From assembly GCA_017469925.1 (NCBI GenBank), contig JAFUFK010000013.1, positions 124,001 to 188,000 of the forward strand: a stretch of DNA of 64,000 nucleotides, given 5' to 3'. Positions within the stretch are counted from its first letter, which is position 1. Each line of letters begins with the position of its first letter. Positions 8,444 to 17,093 of the stretch are shown piece after piece. Source of the stretch: Bacteroidaceae bacterium. GTDB lineage: Bacteria; Bacteroidota; Bacteroidia; Bacteroidales; Bacteroidaceae. A model generated the notes under the pieces. The model was not told the DNA's origin, did no database searches, and was given only the letters and a program-made list of their open reading frames with translations. The translations under genes were made by a program, and so were the position numbers.

Positions 8444-9690
8444 AAGGTTTTACCTGGTTCATGGCTCGACGGCTTTATAGCCAAGGAGGAGGCTCGCGGC
8501 GGGCTTCCCGGTTAGCCATAGCCATAGCCACAGCAGGAGTAGCCTTGGGACTGGCTATTATGATAGTCTCCCTGGCTGTAGTCTTTGGCTTCAAGTCTCA
8601 GGTAGAGGCCAAGGTCGTCGGTATCGGTAGTCACATTCAGGTGCTCAACTACCAATCACTCTATAACACAGAGTCGCAACCCATTGTCATCAGCGACAGC
8701 CTTATCCATGCCCTTGAGGCCATCCCTGAGGTCCACCATGTCCAACGCTTCTGCCTGAAGACAGGAATGCTTAAGACCGACGACAGTTTTCAGGGCGTCG
8801 CTTTCCGCGGGATTGACGAATGTTACGACCTTGCCTTCCTACGCCAGAACCTTGTCGAGGGTAGCATCGAAGAACCCTTCTCTTCAGCGGAGAGCACGGG
8901 ACGTTTGGTCGTTTCCCAGCGCATCGCCCGTCAGTTAAATCTTGGTGTGGGCAGTAGGGTCTATGCCTATTTCTTCGACCAGAATCTTCGTGCGCGTCGG
9001 TTTAGCGTCGAAGCCATCTATGCGACCAACCTTTCGGAGTACGATTCACGTCTTGTCTTCTGCGATTATAAGACTGCCCACCAGCTTCTCTCCTTCGAGT
9101 CTGACCAGTCGAGTGGGGCAGAGCTGAGCGTAAACGATATGGACTTGTTACCTATGGCCTCCGAACACGTGATGGCAGTCGTCAACCAGACACAAGACCA
9201 CTATGGTGCCTACTATACTTCGCCTACCATTAAAGACTCTTATCCCCACATCTTTGCCTGGCTCGACCTGCTCGACCTCAATGTCCTAGTCATCCTTCTG
9301 CTTATGATAGCCGTAGCAGGGTTCACAACCATCAGCGGCCTGCTCATCATTATCCTCGAACGTACCCAGTTCATCGGCGTCATGAAGGCCCTGGGCTCTA
9401 CCAACCGTTCCCTGCGCCATCTCTTCATCTATTATGCCGTATTCATCATCGGTCGCGGCATGCTATTGGGTAACATCCTAGGCCTTGGATTATGCCTGTT
9501 GCAGCAGCACTTCGGTCTCGTCCAACTCGACCCTACGACCTACTACGTATCCTCTGCTCCCATTCTCATCTCCTGGCCTTGGGTCTTGTTGGTCAATATC
9601 GTTACTTTCCTGTCTGCCGTGCTGGCCCTCGTTCTTCCCAGTTTCCTCGTCTCTCGTATCCAACCCGCCAAGAGCATCCGGTTTGAATAG
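8440..9690 (+). CDS. ABC transporter permease, LolC/LolE-MacB type
   Basis: A 416-residue inner-membrane protein. Residues 1-60 hold a basic N-terminus (FMARRLYSQGGGSRRASR) and the first membrane helix. A large periplasmic MacB_PCD-like domain follows (about 65-265). A C-terminal FtsX-like domain has three helices (LLDLNVLVILLLMIAVAGFTTISG..., ALGSTNRSLRHLFIYYAVFI..., WVLLVNIVTFLSAVLALVLPS). LolC/E homologues move lipoproteins toward the outer membrane; other members export different substrates. The start is GTG 8440, overlapping the aminotransferase stop. No ATPase gene is adjacent, so the partner must be encoded elsewhere. Confidence 0.85.
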   Translation: MKGFTWFMARRLYSQGGGSRRASRLAIAIATAGVALGLAIMIVSLAVVFGFKSQVEAKVVGIGSHIQVLNYQSLYNTESQPIVISDSLIHALEAIPEVHHVQRFCLKTGMLKTDDSFQGVAFRGIDECYDLAFLRQNLVEGSIEEPFSSAESTGRLVVSQRIARQLNLGVGSRVYAYFFDQNLRARRFSVEAIYATNLSEYDSRLVFCDYKTAHQLLSFESDQSSGAELSVNDMDLLPMASEHVMAVVNQTQDHYGAYYTSPTIKDSYPHIFAWLDLLDLNVLVILLLMIAVAGFTTISGLLIIILERTQFIGVMKALGSTNRSLRHLFIYYAVFIIGRGMLLGNILGLGLCLLQQHFGLVQLDPTTYYVSSAPILISWPWVLLVNIVTFLSAVLALVLPSFLVSRIQPAKSIRFE

Positions 9691-9705
9691 AAAGCAATCA
9701 CACTA

Positions 9706-11229
9706 ATGAAAAAGATGTCCTTAGCCATGATGCTGTGCTGCCTGACCGCAACCTTGGTAGCCAGTACGCCCAATCGCCAGTACATTACCTATGAAGAATT
9801 CGGCGCCGTGGGCGATGGCGTCCACGACGACCAGGCGGCCATTGTCGCAGCCCATAAGGCGGCCAACGAACAGGGCCTGCCTGTTCGCGCCGCAGACGAC
9901 CGGACATACTATATCGGTAAAGGGAGTGCGGTAGCCGTCATCCGGACAGATGTTGACTTCGGTCAGGCTCATTTCATTATTGACGATGTGTTGACGGATG
10001 ACTATCGCTCGCCCATCTTCCGCGTAGAATCTGCAGTGAAACCTCTCATAGTCAAGGGCATCCACCAATTGCAAAAGGAACAGAAACGGTTGGGCACAAG
10101 CCTGCCAGCCCGCAGTCTTGTTTTCGTAGAGAATAACAGGAAGAAAGTTTACATCCGTTTCGGGCTTAACCAGAATAGCGGAACAGTGCAAAAGGAGGTC
10201 TTCATTGCCGACCGTAAGGGTCGGGTGGACGACCGTTCGCCCATTACGTGGGATTATGACGAGGTTACTCGTATGATGGCCTACCCTATTGACCCGAAGA
10301 CGCTTACCATTCGAGGCGGTTACTTCACCACCTTGGCCAATCAAGCCCCTTCTGAATATAAATATCGTGGAAGAGGAATCGTGGTTAACCGTTCCAACGT
10401 ACGACTGGAGAATATAACCCATTTCGTCCAGGGCGAAACCGACCACGGGGCACCCTACAATGGTTTCCTCACTTTTGAGTACTGTGCCGATGTCGTAGTG
10501 TCTGGTTGCCTCCTCACGCCTCACAAGACGTACACCACCATCGGCAGTGCAGGAAAGCCCGTCACGATGGGCTCTTATGACCTGGTCGCCAGCTATTGCG
10601 TGAACCTGCTTTTTGAGCATGGTCGTCAAACTATCGATATCGACGACCAAACCTACTGGGGTCTCTTTGCCTCGAATTTCTGTAAGAATCTGCATATGGA
10701 CGACATGGTCATCTCGCGCTTCGATGCCCACATGGGTGTGGCTAATGTTACTCTAACTCGCTCCACCTTTGGTCACATGGGTATTCAAGCTATTGGCTTT
10801 GGCACTATGCTCATCCAGGACTGTGAGATACGTCGCAACGCCTTGGTAACGTTGCGTGACGACTACGGAAGCACTTGGGACGGTGATATCATTATCAAAG
10901 ATTGCACACTCCGTCCCATCAGGCCAACGAAGACGCTTACCCTCATTGCTGGTTCCAATCCCGGGACCCATGATTTTGGCTACATCTGCCATCTGCCTCG
11001 GCGTGTGCGGGTGGAGAATCTTACTATCGACGATTCCGCCCTCCCCGTCGCGAGCTATCTGGCTCCCTGCATCTTCGGAGATTTCCGGCGCGATGTCACT
11101 TTGCCTGATTTGTTGCCTTATTCCCCCACTGAGGAGGTCGTTGTCAAAAACATCCGGGTTGTCAGTGGGAAACAACTGCGTTTATCCTCCAATCCCCAAT
11201 TATTCCGCGAAACCCGAATGAAGAAGTAG
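9706..11229 (+). CDS. Secreted right-handed parallel beta-helix protein
   Basis: A 507-residue protein with a signal peptide (MKKMSLAMMLCCLTATLVAS). Just after it comes the phrase YEEFGAVGDGVHDDQAAIVAAHKAA, typical of pectate-lyase-3 and phage-tailspike-type beta-helix enzymes. Repeating short beta strands with N and G turns follow (NRSNVRLENITHF, CADVVVSGCLLT, NVTLTRSTFGHM, LIQDCEIRRN, IIIKDCTLRP, VRVENLTIDD). A polysaccharide-acting role is likely from the fold, but I cannot name a glycoside hydrolase or lyase family or the catalytic residues. The gene lies 15 bases after the permease and may share its transcript. Confidence 0.75.
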   Translation: MKKMSLAMMLCCLTATLVASTPNRQYITYEEFGAVGDGVHDDQAAIVAAHKAANEQGLPVRAADDRTYYIGKGSAVAVIRTDVDFGQAHFIIDDVLTDDYRSPIFRVESAVKPLIVKGIHQLQKEQKRLGTSLPARSLVFVENNRKKVYIRFGLNQNSGTVQKEVFIADRKGRVDDRSPITWDYDEVTRMMAYPIDPKTLTIRGGYFTTLANQAPSEYKYRGRGIVVNRSNVRLENITHFVQGETDHGAPYNGFLTFEYCADVVVSGCLLTPHKTYTTIGSAGKPVTMGSYDLVASYCVNLLFEHGRQTIDIDDQTYWGLFASNFCKNLHMDDMVISRFDAHMGVANVTLTRSTFGHMGIQAIGFGTMLIQDCEIRRNALVTLRDDYGSTWDGDIIIKDCTLRPIRPTKTLTLIAGSNPGTHDFGYICHLPRRVRVENLTIDDSALPVASYLAPCIFGDFRRDVTLPDLLPYSPTEEVVVKNIRVVSGKQLRLSSNPQLFRETRMKK

Positions 11230-11345
11230 GGAAGAATCGCGTGTCATATATTCCAATCGTAAATCTGTGTCAAAACAACCCGTGACTGGTTTAAGCGCAA
11301 CCAGCGATTGCTTTGAACAGACGCTCGTATGCACCTATTACAATA

Positions 11346-11373
11346 AGCCCCCGGCCAGATTGGTCGGAGGGCT
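11346..11373 (-). terminator. Imperfect hairpin between convergent genes
   Basis: The arms AGCCCCCGGCCA and TGGTCGGAGGGCT pair with one bulge and one mismatch. The hairpin sits in the 181-base gap between the beta-helix gene and the convergent TPR gene and is the likely transcription stop for the minus-strand gene. The rest of the gap (11230-11410) shows nothing recognisable. Confidence 0.5.
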
Positions 11374-11410
11374 CGTCGTATTTGTCGGAATGTGCACACA
11401 GAGGAGACGC

Positions 11411-12853
11411 TTACTTCTTGCCACCCCAGAAGTCTTCTTCGGCCTTCTGCTTGGCGATATAGGCGTCATAAGCAGCCTTGGCACGGGCGTTGGCGGCAGC
11501 ATTGGCCTGGGCCTCGCGAATTTTGCTGGCCAAACGGTTGGCAGAACCACTGACGGTGATGTCGGCTGTGGAGGCCTGGTCGCAGTAAGTGAGGGCTTGG
11601 GGATACTGGCCAAGAGCGGTATAGACAACGGCCTTCTTCATGCAAGCCTGGCCCTTTAGGTCGTTGTCGTACGACATTGCCTTGTCGAGGTAAACGAGTG
11701 CTCCGGTGTATTGCTTGCTGTTGATAAGACTGTTGGCTATGACGAGGCTGATGCGACCACGGCGGGCATCGGTCTGACACAACTCGATGGCCTTCTCGTA
11801 GTACTTCAGCATGTCTTGCATCTTGCCCTGTTGTTTACTCCAACTTGCCATACCGATAGCGGACTCGTAGGTGGGCTCAATCTGGTAGGCGTACTCGGCA
11901 GCCTTGTAGTAGACGTCGGTGTCGTCGCACTCGTTAGCAGCCAGGACGGTCATTGCCTTACGCAGGTAGTCGAGGTTGTCCTTGTTGGCCTCTACCTTCG
12001 GGGTAAAGAGTTTTATCAGTTGCTCGCGATTGGCGGCGCCAGACTCGGCAAACACCTGTTCAATGACAGCCAGAGGACGGTCATACTCGGAGACGATGGC
12101 TTGAGCCTTCTCTTCGTCGGTCTCTTCCTTGGCGAGTTGGAGCATCTTCTCACAGACTTCGGTAGAGGAAAGATAGTCGTTGAGGTATTGCTCGCGATAG
12201 TAGTCGTTGCTGAGTTTGTAGAGCTCGTTGCTGACAGAGAAGAAATACTGAATGTAAGCGCCCTTTACCTCACGGCCGCCCTCTTCGTTGATGGCGTTGA
12301 TGCCCTTAGCGTACATGTCGTAAATCTTCTGATAGGTGTAGTCATTGCCGTCGGCTCCGTAACCATAGATATGGTAGTAATTGGCTTTGGCGATGAGTAC
12401 GTCGCCCTCGGTAGCACGTCCGCGCTTGCCTTCGGGGATACTGGCATTGAGGTACTTGAGGTATTTCAGACGAGTGTCGAATAGTCCCATCAACTCATCG
12501 AGGTATTGTTTCTTCTTAGCCTGATCGGTCTCAGCCTGTATCAATTGACCAAGCATGACGGCACCGCGGGCATAGATGCTGACGCTGGCGATGGGTGCAT
12601 TGGTAATGAGCCACTTCCAGTTTTCGTACATCTCAGCCCAGTTCTGGCTGGTGTAGTACATCTGCATCATGGTGATGTAGCCGCCAACTTGCTTAGCGGG
12701 GTCGGCCACTTCTTCCTGGCCAATGTAGGCTACCTTAAAACGGGTTTGGTCGTCAGTGAAGTCAGTGTTTCCTTCGTATTTCTCATACTGTGCAAAGGTG
12801 GGGAGTACCATTGCCGACAAGCCAAGTGTCATTGCAATCTTCTTAATTTTCAT
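11411..12853 (-). CDS. Exported TPR-repeat protein
   Basis: A 480-residue protein with a signal peptide (MKIKKIAMTLGLSAMVLPTFAQ) followed by helical TPR-like repeats. Clear units include DTDVYYKAAEYAYQIEPTYES, AIGMASWSKQQGKMQDMLKYY, NSLINSKQYTGALVYLDKAM and AVVYTALGQYPQALTYCDQA. The C-terminus is charged (KAAYDAYIAKQKAEEDFWGGKK). It is probably a periplasmic scaffold; no enzymatic domain is visible. ATG 12853 is preferred over GTG 12862. A -7 box reading TAATTTTG on the minus strand lies at 12899-12906. Confidence 0.8.
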   Translation of the reverse strand: MKIKKIAMTLGLSAMVLPTFAQYEKYEGNTDFTDDQTRFKVAYIGQEEVADPAKQVGGYITMMQMYYTSQNWAEMYENWKWLITNAPIASVSIYARGAVMLGQLIQAETDQAKKKQYLDELMGLFDTRLKYLKYLNASIPEGKRGRATEGDVLIAKANYYHIYGYGADGNDYTYQKIYDMYAKGINAINEEGGREVKGAYIQYFFSVSNELYKLSNDYYREQYLNDYLSSTEVCEKMLQLAKEETDEEKAQAIVSEYDRPLAVIEQVFAESGAANREQLIKLFTPKVEANKDNLDYLRKAMTVLAANECDDTDVYYKAAEYAYQIEPTYESAIGMASWSKQQGKMQDMLKYYEKAIELCQTDARRGRISLVIANSLINSKQYTGALVYLDKAMSYDNDLKGQACMKKAVVYTALGQYPQALTYCDQASTADITVSGSANRLASKIREAQANAAANARAKAAYDAYIAKQKAEEDFWGGKK

Positions 12854-12973
12854 CTCTTTCACGCTATTGGTTTGTAATTAATATTCGTTTTCTGGGTGCA
12901 AAATTATAAATAAATTCGCTATCGTGCTTAATAAATCTCGTTAAATAATGTAATAAAATCACAAAAAATGTTA

Positions 12974-13168
12974 TCAGTAGTGGTCATAGTGGGCAATTTC
13001 GGGCTTGGTTGAACACTTTTCGTATTCGTCACAATAGCGACGGGTCTCGGCTACAAATCGCTCGTTAAAGATGTCGCATTGGCATATGATGGGGTTCTGA
13101 AACCACTGCATGAAGGTTCCGTGCTTGCAGTGGAGGCACTGCACCATATTTTTAACTTTATCAGCCAT
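12974..13168 (-). CDS. Small cysteine-rich protein, function unknown
   Basis: A 64-residue soluble protein starting MADKVKNMVQ. Its cysteines are arranged CLHCKHG, then ICQCD, then RYCDEYEKC, which could bind a metal ion. A longer reading to 13336 would overlap the upstream lipoprotein gene in another frame and is rejected. The gene starts 4 bases after the lipoprotein stop, so the two form a unit. I do not recognise the family. Confidence 0.65.
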   Translation of the reverse strand: MADKVKNMVQCLHCKHGTFMQWFQNPIICQCDIFNERFVAETRRYCDEYEKCSTKPEIAHYDHY

Positions 13169-13172
13169 CGTG

Positions 13173-13760
13173 TTATTTCTTGCTAAAGGAAATGAGTTGG
13201 TTGATGTGGCTACGGATGATAAGCGAGTCCTCGTCCAACACCTCAATATCCATTGTGTCAATGCGTGTAGCCTTGCCATACTCGCGCTGTTGCTGGCTTG
13301 TGAGGAGGATGTGTCCGTTCCAGAGTTTCCAACCATTATAGGGTAGGTTGGTACTCTCTATAGACCCGTCGGCCTTGATGTCGATGGATCCGTCCTCGGT
13401 GTCCCATTCTTGTGCTAATTGAGTAGCGTTGATAGCCGTGAGCAGGGTTTCTCCACCCTCGGCCAAGGTGATGGCAAAGCGGTCAGAAAGGTTACGCACT
13501 TCGCCCAACAAACGTCCGTCCTCACCCGTGTATTGGCTGGTGCGATAAATCTCGAGCGTGTCGCCCTGATCGGTGATGAACTGTAAGGTACTCATGCCCG
13601 TGTCTTCGCCTAAATACCCCCAAATAGTGGTGTCGGGTAGGGCGGTCACGACCTCGACGGTGTCCGTCTTTATGGGACTTTCCTCTGTAGTCTGCGGTGT
13701 AGGTTTGCAGCCCGCAAATAGCAAAGCAAACATGAGGATGATTGTCAGATATCTTTTCAT
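13173..13760 (-). CDS. Putative lipoprotein
   Basis: A 195-residue protein with a lipoprotein signal (MKRYLTIILMFALLFAGCKP; lipobox LFAGC, acyl-Cys at 18) and a Thr/Glu-rich linker. A beta-rich domain follows (STLQFITDQGDTLEIYRT, NGWKLWNGHILLTSQQ, LDEDSLIIRS). The pattern suggests a small lipocalin-like barrel, but this is only an impression. It is likely anchored in an envelope membrane and is transcribed ahead of the small Cys-rich gene. Function unknown. Confidence 0.75.
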   Translation of the reverse strand: MKRYLTIILMFALLFAGCKPTPQTTEESPIKTDTVEVVTALPDTTIWGYLGEDTGMSTLQFITDQGDTLEIYRTSQYTGEDGRLLGEVRNLSDRFAITLAEGGETLLTAINATQLAQEWDTEDGSIDIKADGSIESTNLPYNGWKLWNGHILLTSQQQREYGKATRIDTMDIEVLDEDSLIIRSHINQLISFSKK

Positions 13761-13816
13761 TGCTGTATGATACGGTTACATTTTTATCTTTCGACATGCG
13801 AAGTTAATGCTTTTCA

Positions 13817-13847
13817 TTGGAATTATCAAATAAAAGTGTTAATTTCG
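13817..13847 (+). promoter_or_regulatory. Promoter of the Na+/Ca2+ exchanger gene
   Basis: TTG at 13817-13819, 20 bases, then TAATTTCG at 13840-13847, one base off the TAnnTTTG consensus. It lies 29 bases before the ATG at 13877. Confidence 0.55.
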
Positions 13848-13876
13848 CAGCCGAAAACTTAAATAAGAGACGAATT

Positions 13877-14839
13877 ATGCTACTTGATGTCTTATGCATC
13901 GTTTTGGGCATCTTCCTTATATTGAAGGGTGCCGACACGATGGTCGATGGCTCGACGGGGCTAGCCCGCAAGTTTCGTATCAGCGAGGCTGTGATAGGTC
14001 TGACGGTGGTGGCCTTTGGCACCAGTTTGCCCGAATTTGTAGTCAGTTTCTTTGCCTCATTGAAGGGCTGTGGCGATATGTCGGCGGGCAACGTCATGGG
14101 TTCGAACATCTTCAATGCCTTGTGCATACTGGGCGCATCGGCCTTCTTTGCGGCTATTCCGATTAATAAGCGTGCATTATATATAGATATACCCATGTGC
14201 TTCTTTGCCGCTTTGGCCTTATGCCTGCTAGGCTTCGACGCATGGCTTTGGCACGCCCAGCAAAACATTCTTTCGCGATGGGACGGACTCATCCTACTCT
14301 TCGTATTCGTGCTATTCATGGGCTATAACTTCTACTTGGCTCGTCGTCGGCCCGATGCCGACGAAGTCTTGGAGGGTGGGAAGGAAAATACGTGGATTAT
14401 CCTCGTGAAGATTGTATTGGGTATTGCAATGCTCGTCTTTGGAGGTAATGTGTTGGTCGATTCGGCTTCGAATATTGCAAAGGAATTTGGCGTAAGCGAA
14501 GCAGTCATTGGCCTGACCATTCTGGCCGCAGGTACTTCGCTTCCAGAATTGGCTACTAGCATCGTGGCCGCTCGTCGTGGAAGCATTGATATGGCCATTG
14601 GTAATGTCGTAGGTAGCAATGTGTTCAATGTCTTCTTTGTGCTCGGAACGGCATCGACCATCCGTCCTATGTTGATTGCTGATATCCAACCCCTCGACGT
14701 ACTGATGTTCGTCGGAGGCCCCGTGCTCTTATGGCTCTTCGCCCTCTTGTTCCGCCGCATAAATAGATGGATGGGCACCATTCTGGTGCTCACCTATGTG
14801 GCCTATCTCGTACTTTTGGTCAAGCAGGCTACGGCTTAA
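13877..14839 (+). CDS. Calcium/sodium antiporter, CaCA family (YrbG-like)
   Basis: A 320-residue integral membrane protein with about ten helices in two homologous halves. Each half carries the alpha-repeat signature: [10 protein letters not shown] with [10 protein letters not shown] in the first, [10 protein letters not shown] with [10 protein letters not shown] in the second. These form the ion-binding sites of the CaCA superfamily. The short cytoplasmic loop between the halves ([16 protein letters not shown]) is also typical. ATG 13877 is chosen because an upstream in-frame ATG at 13817 would place the promoter inside the gene. The 3' end overlaps the convergent gene by 11 bases. Confidence 0.92.
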   Translation: MLLDVLCIVLGIFLILKGADTMVDGSTGLARKFRISEAVIGLTVVAFGTSLPEFVVSFFASLKGCGDMSAGNVMGSNIFNALCILGASAFFAAIPINKRALYIDIPMCFFAALALCLLGFDAWLWHAQQNILSRWDGLILLFVFVLFMGYNFYLARRRPDADEVLEGGKENTWIILVKIVLGIAMLVFGGNVLVDSASNIAKEFGVSEAVIGLTILAAGTSLPELATSIVAARRGSIDMAIGNVVGSNVFNVFFVLGTASTIRPMLIADIQPLDVLMFVGGPVLLWLFALLFRRINRWMGTILVLTYVAYLVLLVKQATA

Positions 14840-15242
14840 GGCTAAGCAGGATCCGTGCGGGAATCTTTACGAGTTTTTTGTTGACGACACGCTTTACGAC
14901 AACGCCTCCTTGCAGTTCCATCAAATAGGTGGAGTCGTTTTGCTGGGTCAGTTGGATGGCTTGCGTTTCACTACCTTGGTCGTTCGACAAACGAAGGGTG
15001 GCCTCGTGGTCATTTGCGATTTTGAACGAGGTCACCATCCAGACGCCATAGATGCCCTTGCCAGCCAGATAACCATTCATTGGGCCAAAAAGTTCCATGC
15101 CAGGGACGGGGACGGACTCTTCGTAAAGGTCGATGCGCAATTGGGCTTCCTCGTCCTTGCTTTCGAGGTTCAACCGCCAAGGCTCGGCTGCAATGCCAGC
15201 CATTGTGGCGAATGTCAGGAGTAGGGTGGTGAGGCGTTTCAT
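14829..15242 (-). CDS. Small secreted protein, function unknown
   Basis: A 137-residue protein with a signal peptide ([19 protein letters not shown]), then a predicted beta-rich domain ([63 protein letters not shown]). No lipobox or catalytic motif is seen. ATG 15242 is preferred over 15278 because the longer form precedes the signal peptide with a charged stretch that covers the promoter. Confidence 0.65.
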   Translation of the reverse strand: MKRLTTLLLTFATMAGIAAEPWRLNLESKDEEAQLRIDLYEESVPVPGMELFGPMNGYLAGKGIYGVWMVTSFKIANDHEATLRLSNDQGSETQAIQLTQQNDSTYLMELQGGVVVKRVVNKKLVKIPARILLSLKP

Positions 15243-15247
15243 CGGGA

Positions 15248-15278
15248 CAAAGTTACGTATATTTCCCGATTCGTGCAA
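15248..15278 (-). promoter_or_regulatory. Promoter of the small secreted protein gene
   Basis: On the minus strand: TTG at 15278-15276, 20 bases, TAACTTTG at 15255-15248, six bases before the start codon. A leader this short implies leaderless or near-leaderless translation, unless a later ATG is used. Confidence 0.65.
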
Positions 15279-15361
15279 GTCCAGACTTGATTTACATCAA
15301 GAATTTTTGTTCTTCGCGCGTATTCATAAATATATAATAGGGCAGCATTAGCCTTTTTTCG

Positions 15362-15369
15362 TATCTTTG
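15362..15369 (+). promoter_or_regulatory. -7 box for the glycogen operon
   Basis: TATCTTTG lies 22 bases before the ATG at 15392. No clear TTG is seen at 19-21 bases upstream. Confidence 0.55.
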
Positions 15370-15391
15370 TGGCCGTAAATAGCGTATTTTA

Positions 15392-17053
15392 ATGGAAACA
15401 GAAAGGATAGTCCCAACGTTCGTGTTCGAATCGAGTTGGGAAGTCTGCAATAAGGTTGGAGGAATTTATACGGTACTCTCGACGCGGGCCAAGACGTTAC
15501 AAGAGGTGCTGAAAGACCATTTGCTCTTCATTGGCCCCGATTTCTGGCGTGGAAAGGAGAATCCTCTCTTCGAAGAGGATAGCCGTCTTTGGGCTGACTG
15601 GGTGAAAAAGGCTCGTACGGAGGGCGTCAGCGTTCGTGTGGGTCGTTGGAATATTCCTGGCCATCCCTTGGTCGTACTTGTTGATTTCCATCCATATTTT
15701 GTGGCTAAAGACGCTATTTACGGTACCCTGTGGGCTGATTTTGGTGTGGAATCGCTTCATGCCTATGGCGATTACGACGAGGCTTCGATGTTCTCGTATG
15801 CAGCGGGTAGGGTCGTTGAAAGTTACTACAATCACTTCCTCTCTTGTAGCGACGAACGCGTAGTCTATCAGGCTCACGAGTGGATGACAGGTCTTGGTGC
15901 ACTCTACATTCGCAAGCATGTGCCTGCCATTGCCACCATCTTTACAACCCATGCCACCAGCATCGGTCGTAGCATAGCTGGCAATAACAAGCCTCTCTAC
16001 GACTATCTCTATGCTTACAACGGCAACCAGATGGCGCAGGAACTCAACATGGAGGCCAAGCACTCGATTGAGCGGCAGACTGCCCACCATGTTGATTGTT
16101 TTACGACGGTGAGCGATGTGACAGCCCGTGAGTGTGAGGAACTCCTTGACAAACGATGCGATGCCGTTTTAATGAATGGTTTCGAGAACGATTTTGTACC
16201 TTCGGGTAACAAGTTCACTTCCGCTCGTAAACAGGCTCGTGAGCAATTGCTCCGTGTTGCCAATGCCCTAACGGGACAGGAGTTTCCAGACGATACTTTT
16301 ATCGTGGCTACGAGTGGTCGCTATGAGTTCAAGAATAAGGGCATCGATGTCTTCCTTGAAGCTATGCATCGTCTCGACTGGCAAGCAGACTTGAAACGCC
16401 CTGTCTTAGCCTTCGTAGAGGTGCCTGCCTGGGTGGCAGGACCACGTCAAGACCTTCAGGAACGGCTCGTCTCGGGCAAGTCGTTTTCCACCCCCTTGCC
16501 AATGCCTTTTCTGACACATAACCTCAATGATTTGGCTAACGACCACGTCCTGGGCTCCCTGCGTTGGTTTGACAAATCGAATCGTATAGAAGAGCGTGTG
16601 AAGGTCATCTTTGTTCCCTGTTATCTAGATGGAAAGGACGGCATCTTCAACCTCCCTTACTATGACCTGCTCATTGGCAACGACCTTTCCGTCTATGCCT
16701 CCTATTACGAGCCTTGGGGGTATACCCCTCTTGAGAGCATTGCCTTCCATGTGCCTACTGTTACTACCAGTCTTTCTGGATTTGGCATGTGGGTGAAGAA
16801 ATCTGCTGCCTCGCAGTTGGCTAACGGTGTAGAGGTCATAGAACGCAATGACTACAATTACTCGGAGGTTGCTGACGGTATTGTACGGGCTATCCTTGAA
16901 TATGCCTCGTGGGGCAAGACACAACGCAACGAGGCTCGCCGATGTGCCTCCCGACTGGCACAGAAAGCCCTTTGGAAAAACTTCATCCTCCATTATTATG
17001 AGGCCTACGACATAGCTCTGCGTAAGGCCGAGATACGCAAAGAGACACTTTAA
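15392..17053 (+). CDS. Glycogen synthase, GT3 (eukaryote-like) type
   Basis: A 553-residue cytoplasmic glycosyltransferase that extends alpha-1,4-glucan from a nucleotide-glucose. The N-terminus carries the GT3 hallmark ESSWEVCNKVGGIYTVLSTRA. The donor-binding end has YYEPWGYTPLESIAFHVPTVTT, the E-X7-E motif of retaining GT-B enzymes. Other conserved stretches are HEWMTGLGALY, TTHATSIGRSIAG and FTTVSDVTARECEELL. This is the animal/yeast-type family used by Bacteroidetes instead of the ADP-glucose GT5 type. The phosphorylase gene follows 40 bases later, so synthesis and breakdown are encoded together. Confidence 0.9.
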   Translation: METERIVPTFVFESSWEVCNKVGGIYTVLSTRAKTLQEVLKDHLLFIGPDFWRGKENPLFEEDSRLWADWVKKARTEGVSVRVGRWNIPGHPLVVLVDFHPYFVAKDAIYGTLWADFGVESLHAYGDYDEASMFSYAAGRVVESYYNHFLSCSDERVVYQAHEWMTGLGALYIRKHVPAIATIFTTHATSIGRSIAGNNKPLYDYLYAYNGNQMAQELNMEAKHSIERQTAHHVDCFTTVSDVTARECEELLDKRCDAVLMNGFENDFVPSGNKFTSARKQAREQLLRVANALTGQEFPDDTFIVATSGRYEFKNKGIDVFLEAMHRLDWQADLKRPVLAFVEVPAWVAGPRQDLQERLVSGKSFSTPLPMPFLTHNLNDLANDHVLGSLRWFDKSNRIEERVKVIFVPCYLDGKDGIFNLPYYDLLIGNDLSVYASYYEPWGYTPLESIAFHVPTVTTSLSGFGMWVKKSAASQLANGVEVIERNDYNYSEVADGIVRAILEYASWGKTQRNEARRCASRLAQKALWKNFILHYYEAYDIALRKAEIRKETL

Positions 17054-17093
17054 GCAAACACACAAACTTAATTAACAACATAGAATTAATTGT

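Noticed and set aside
11711-12484. A 257-codon plus-strand frame opposite the TPR gene
   Set aside because: It is antisense to a signal-peptide-bearing TPR protein and is Leu/Val-rich without motifs.
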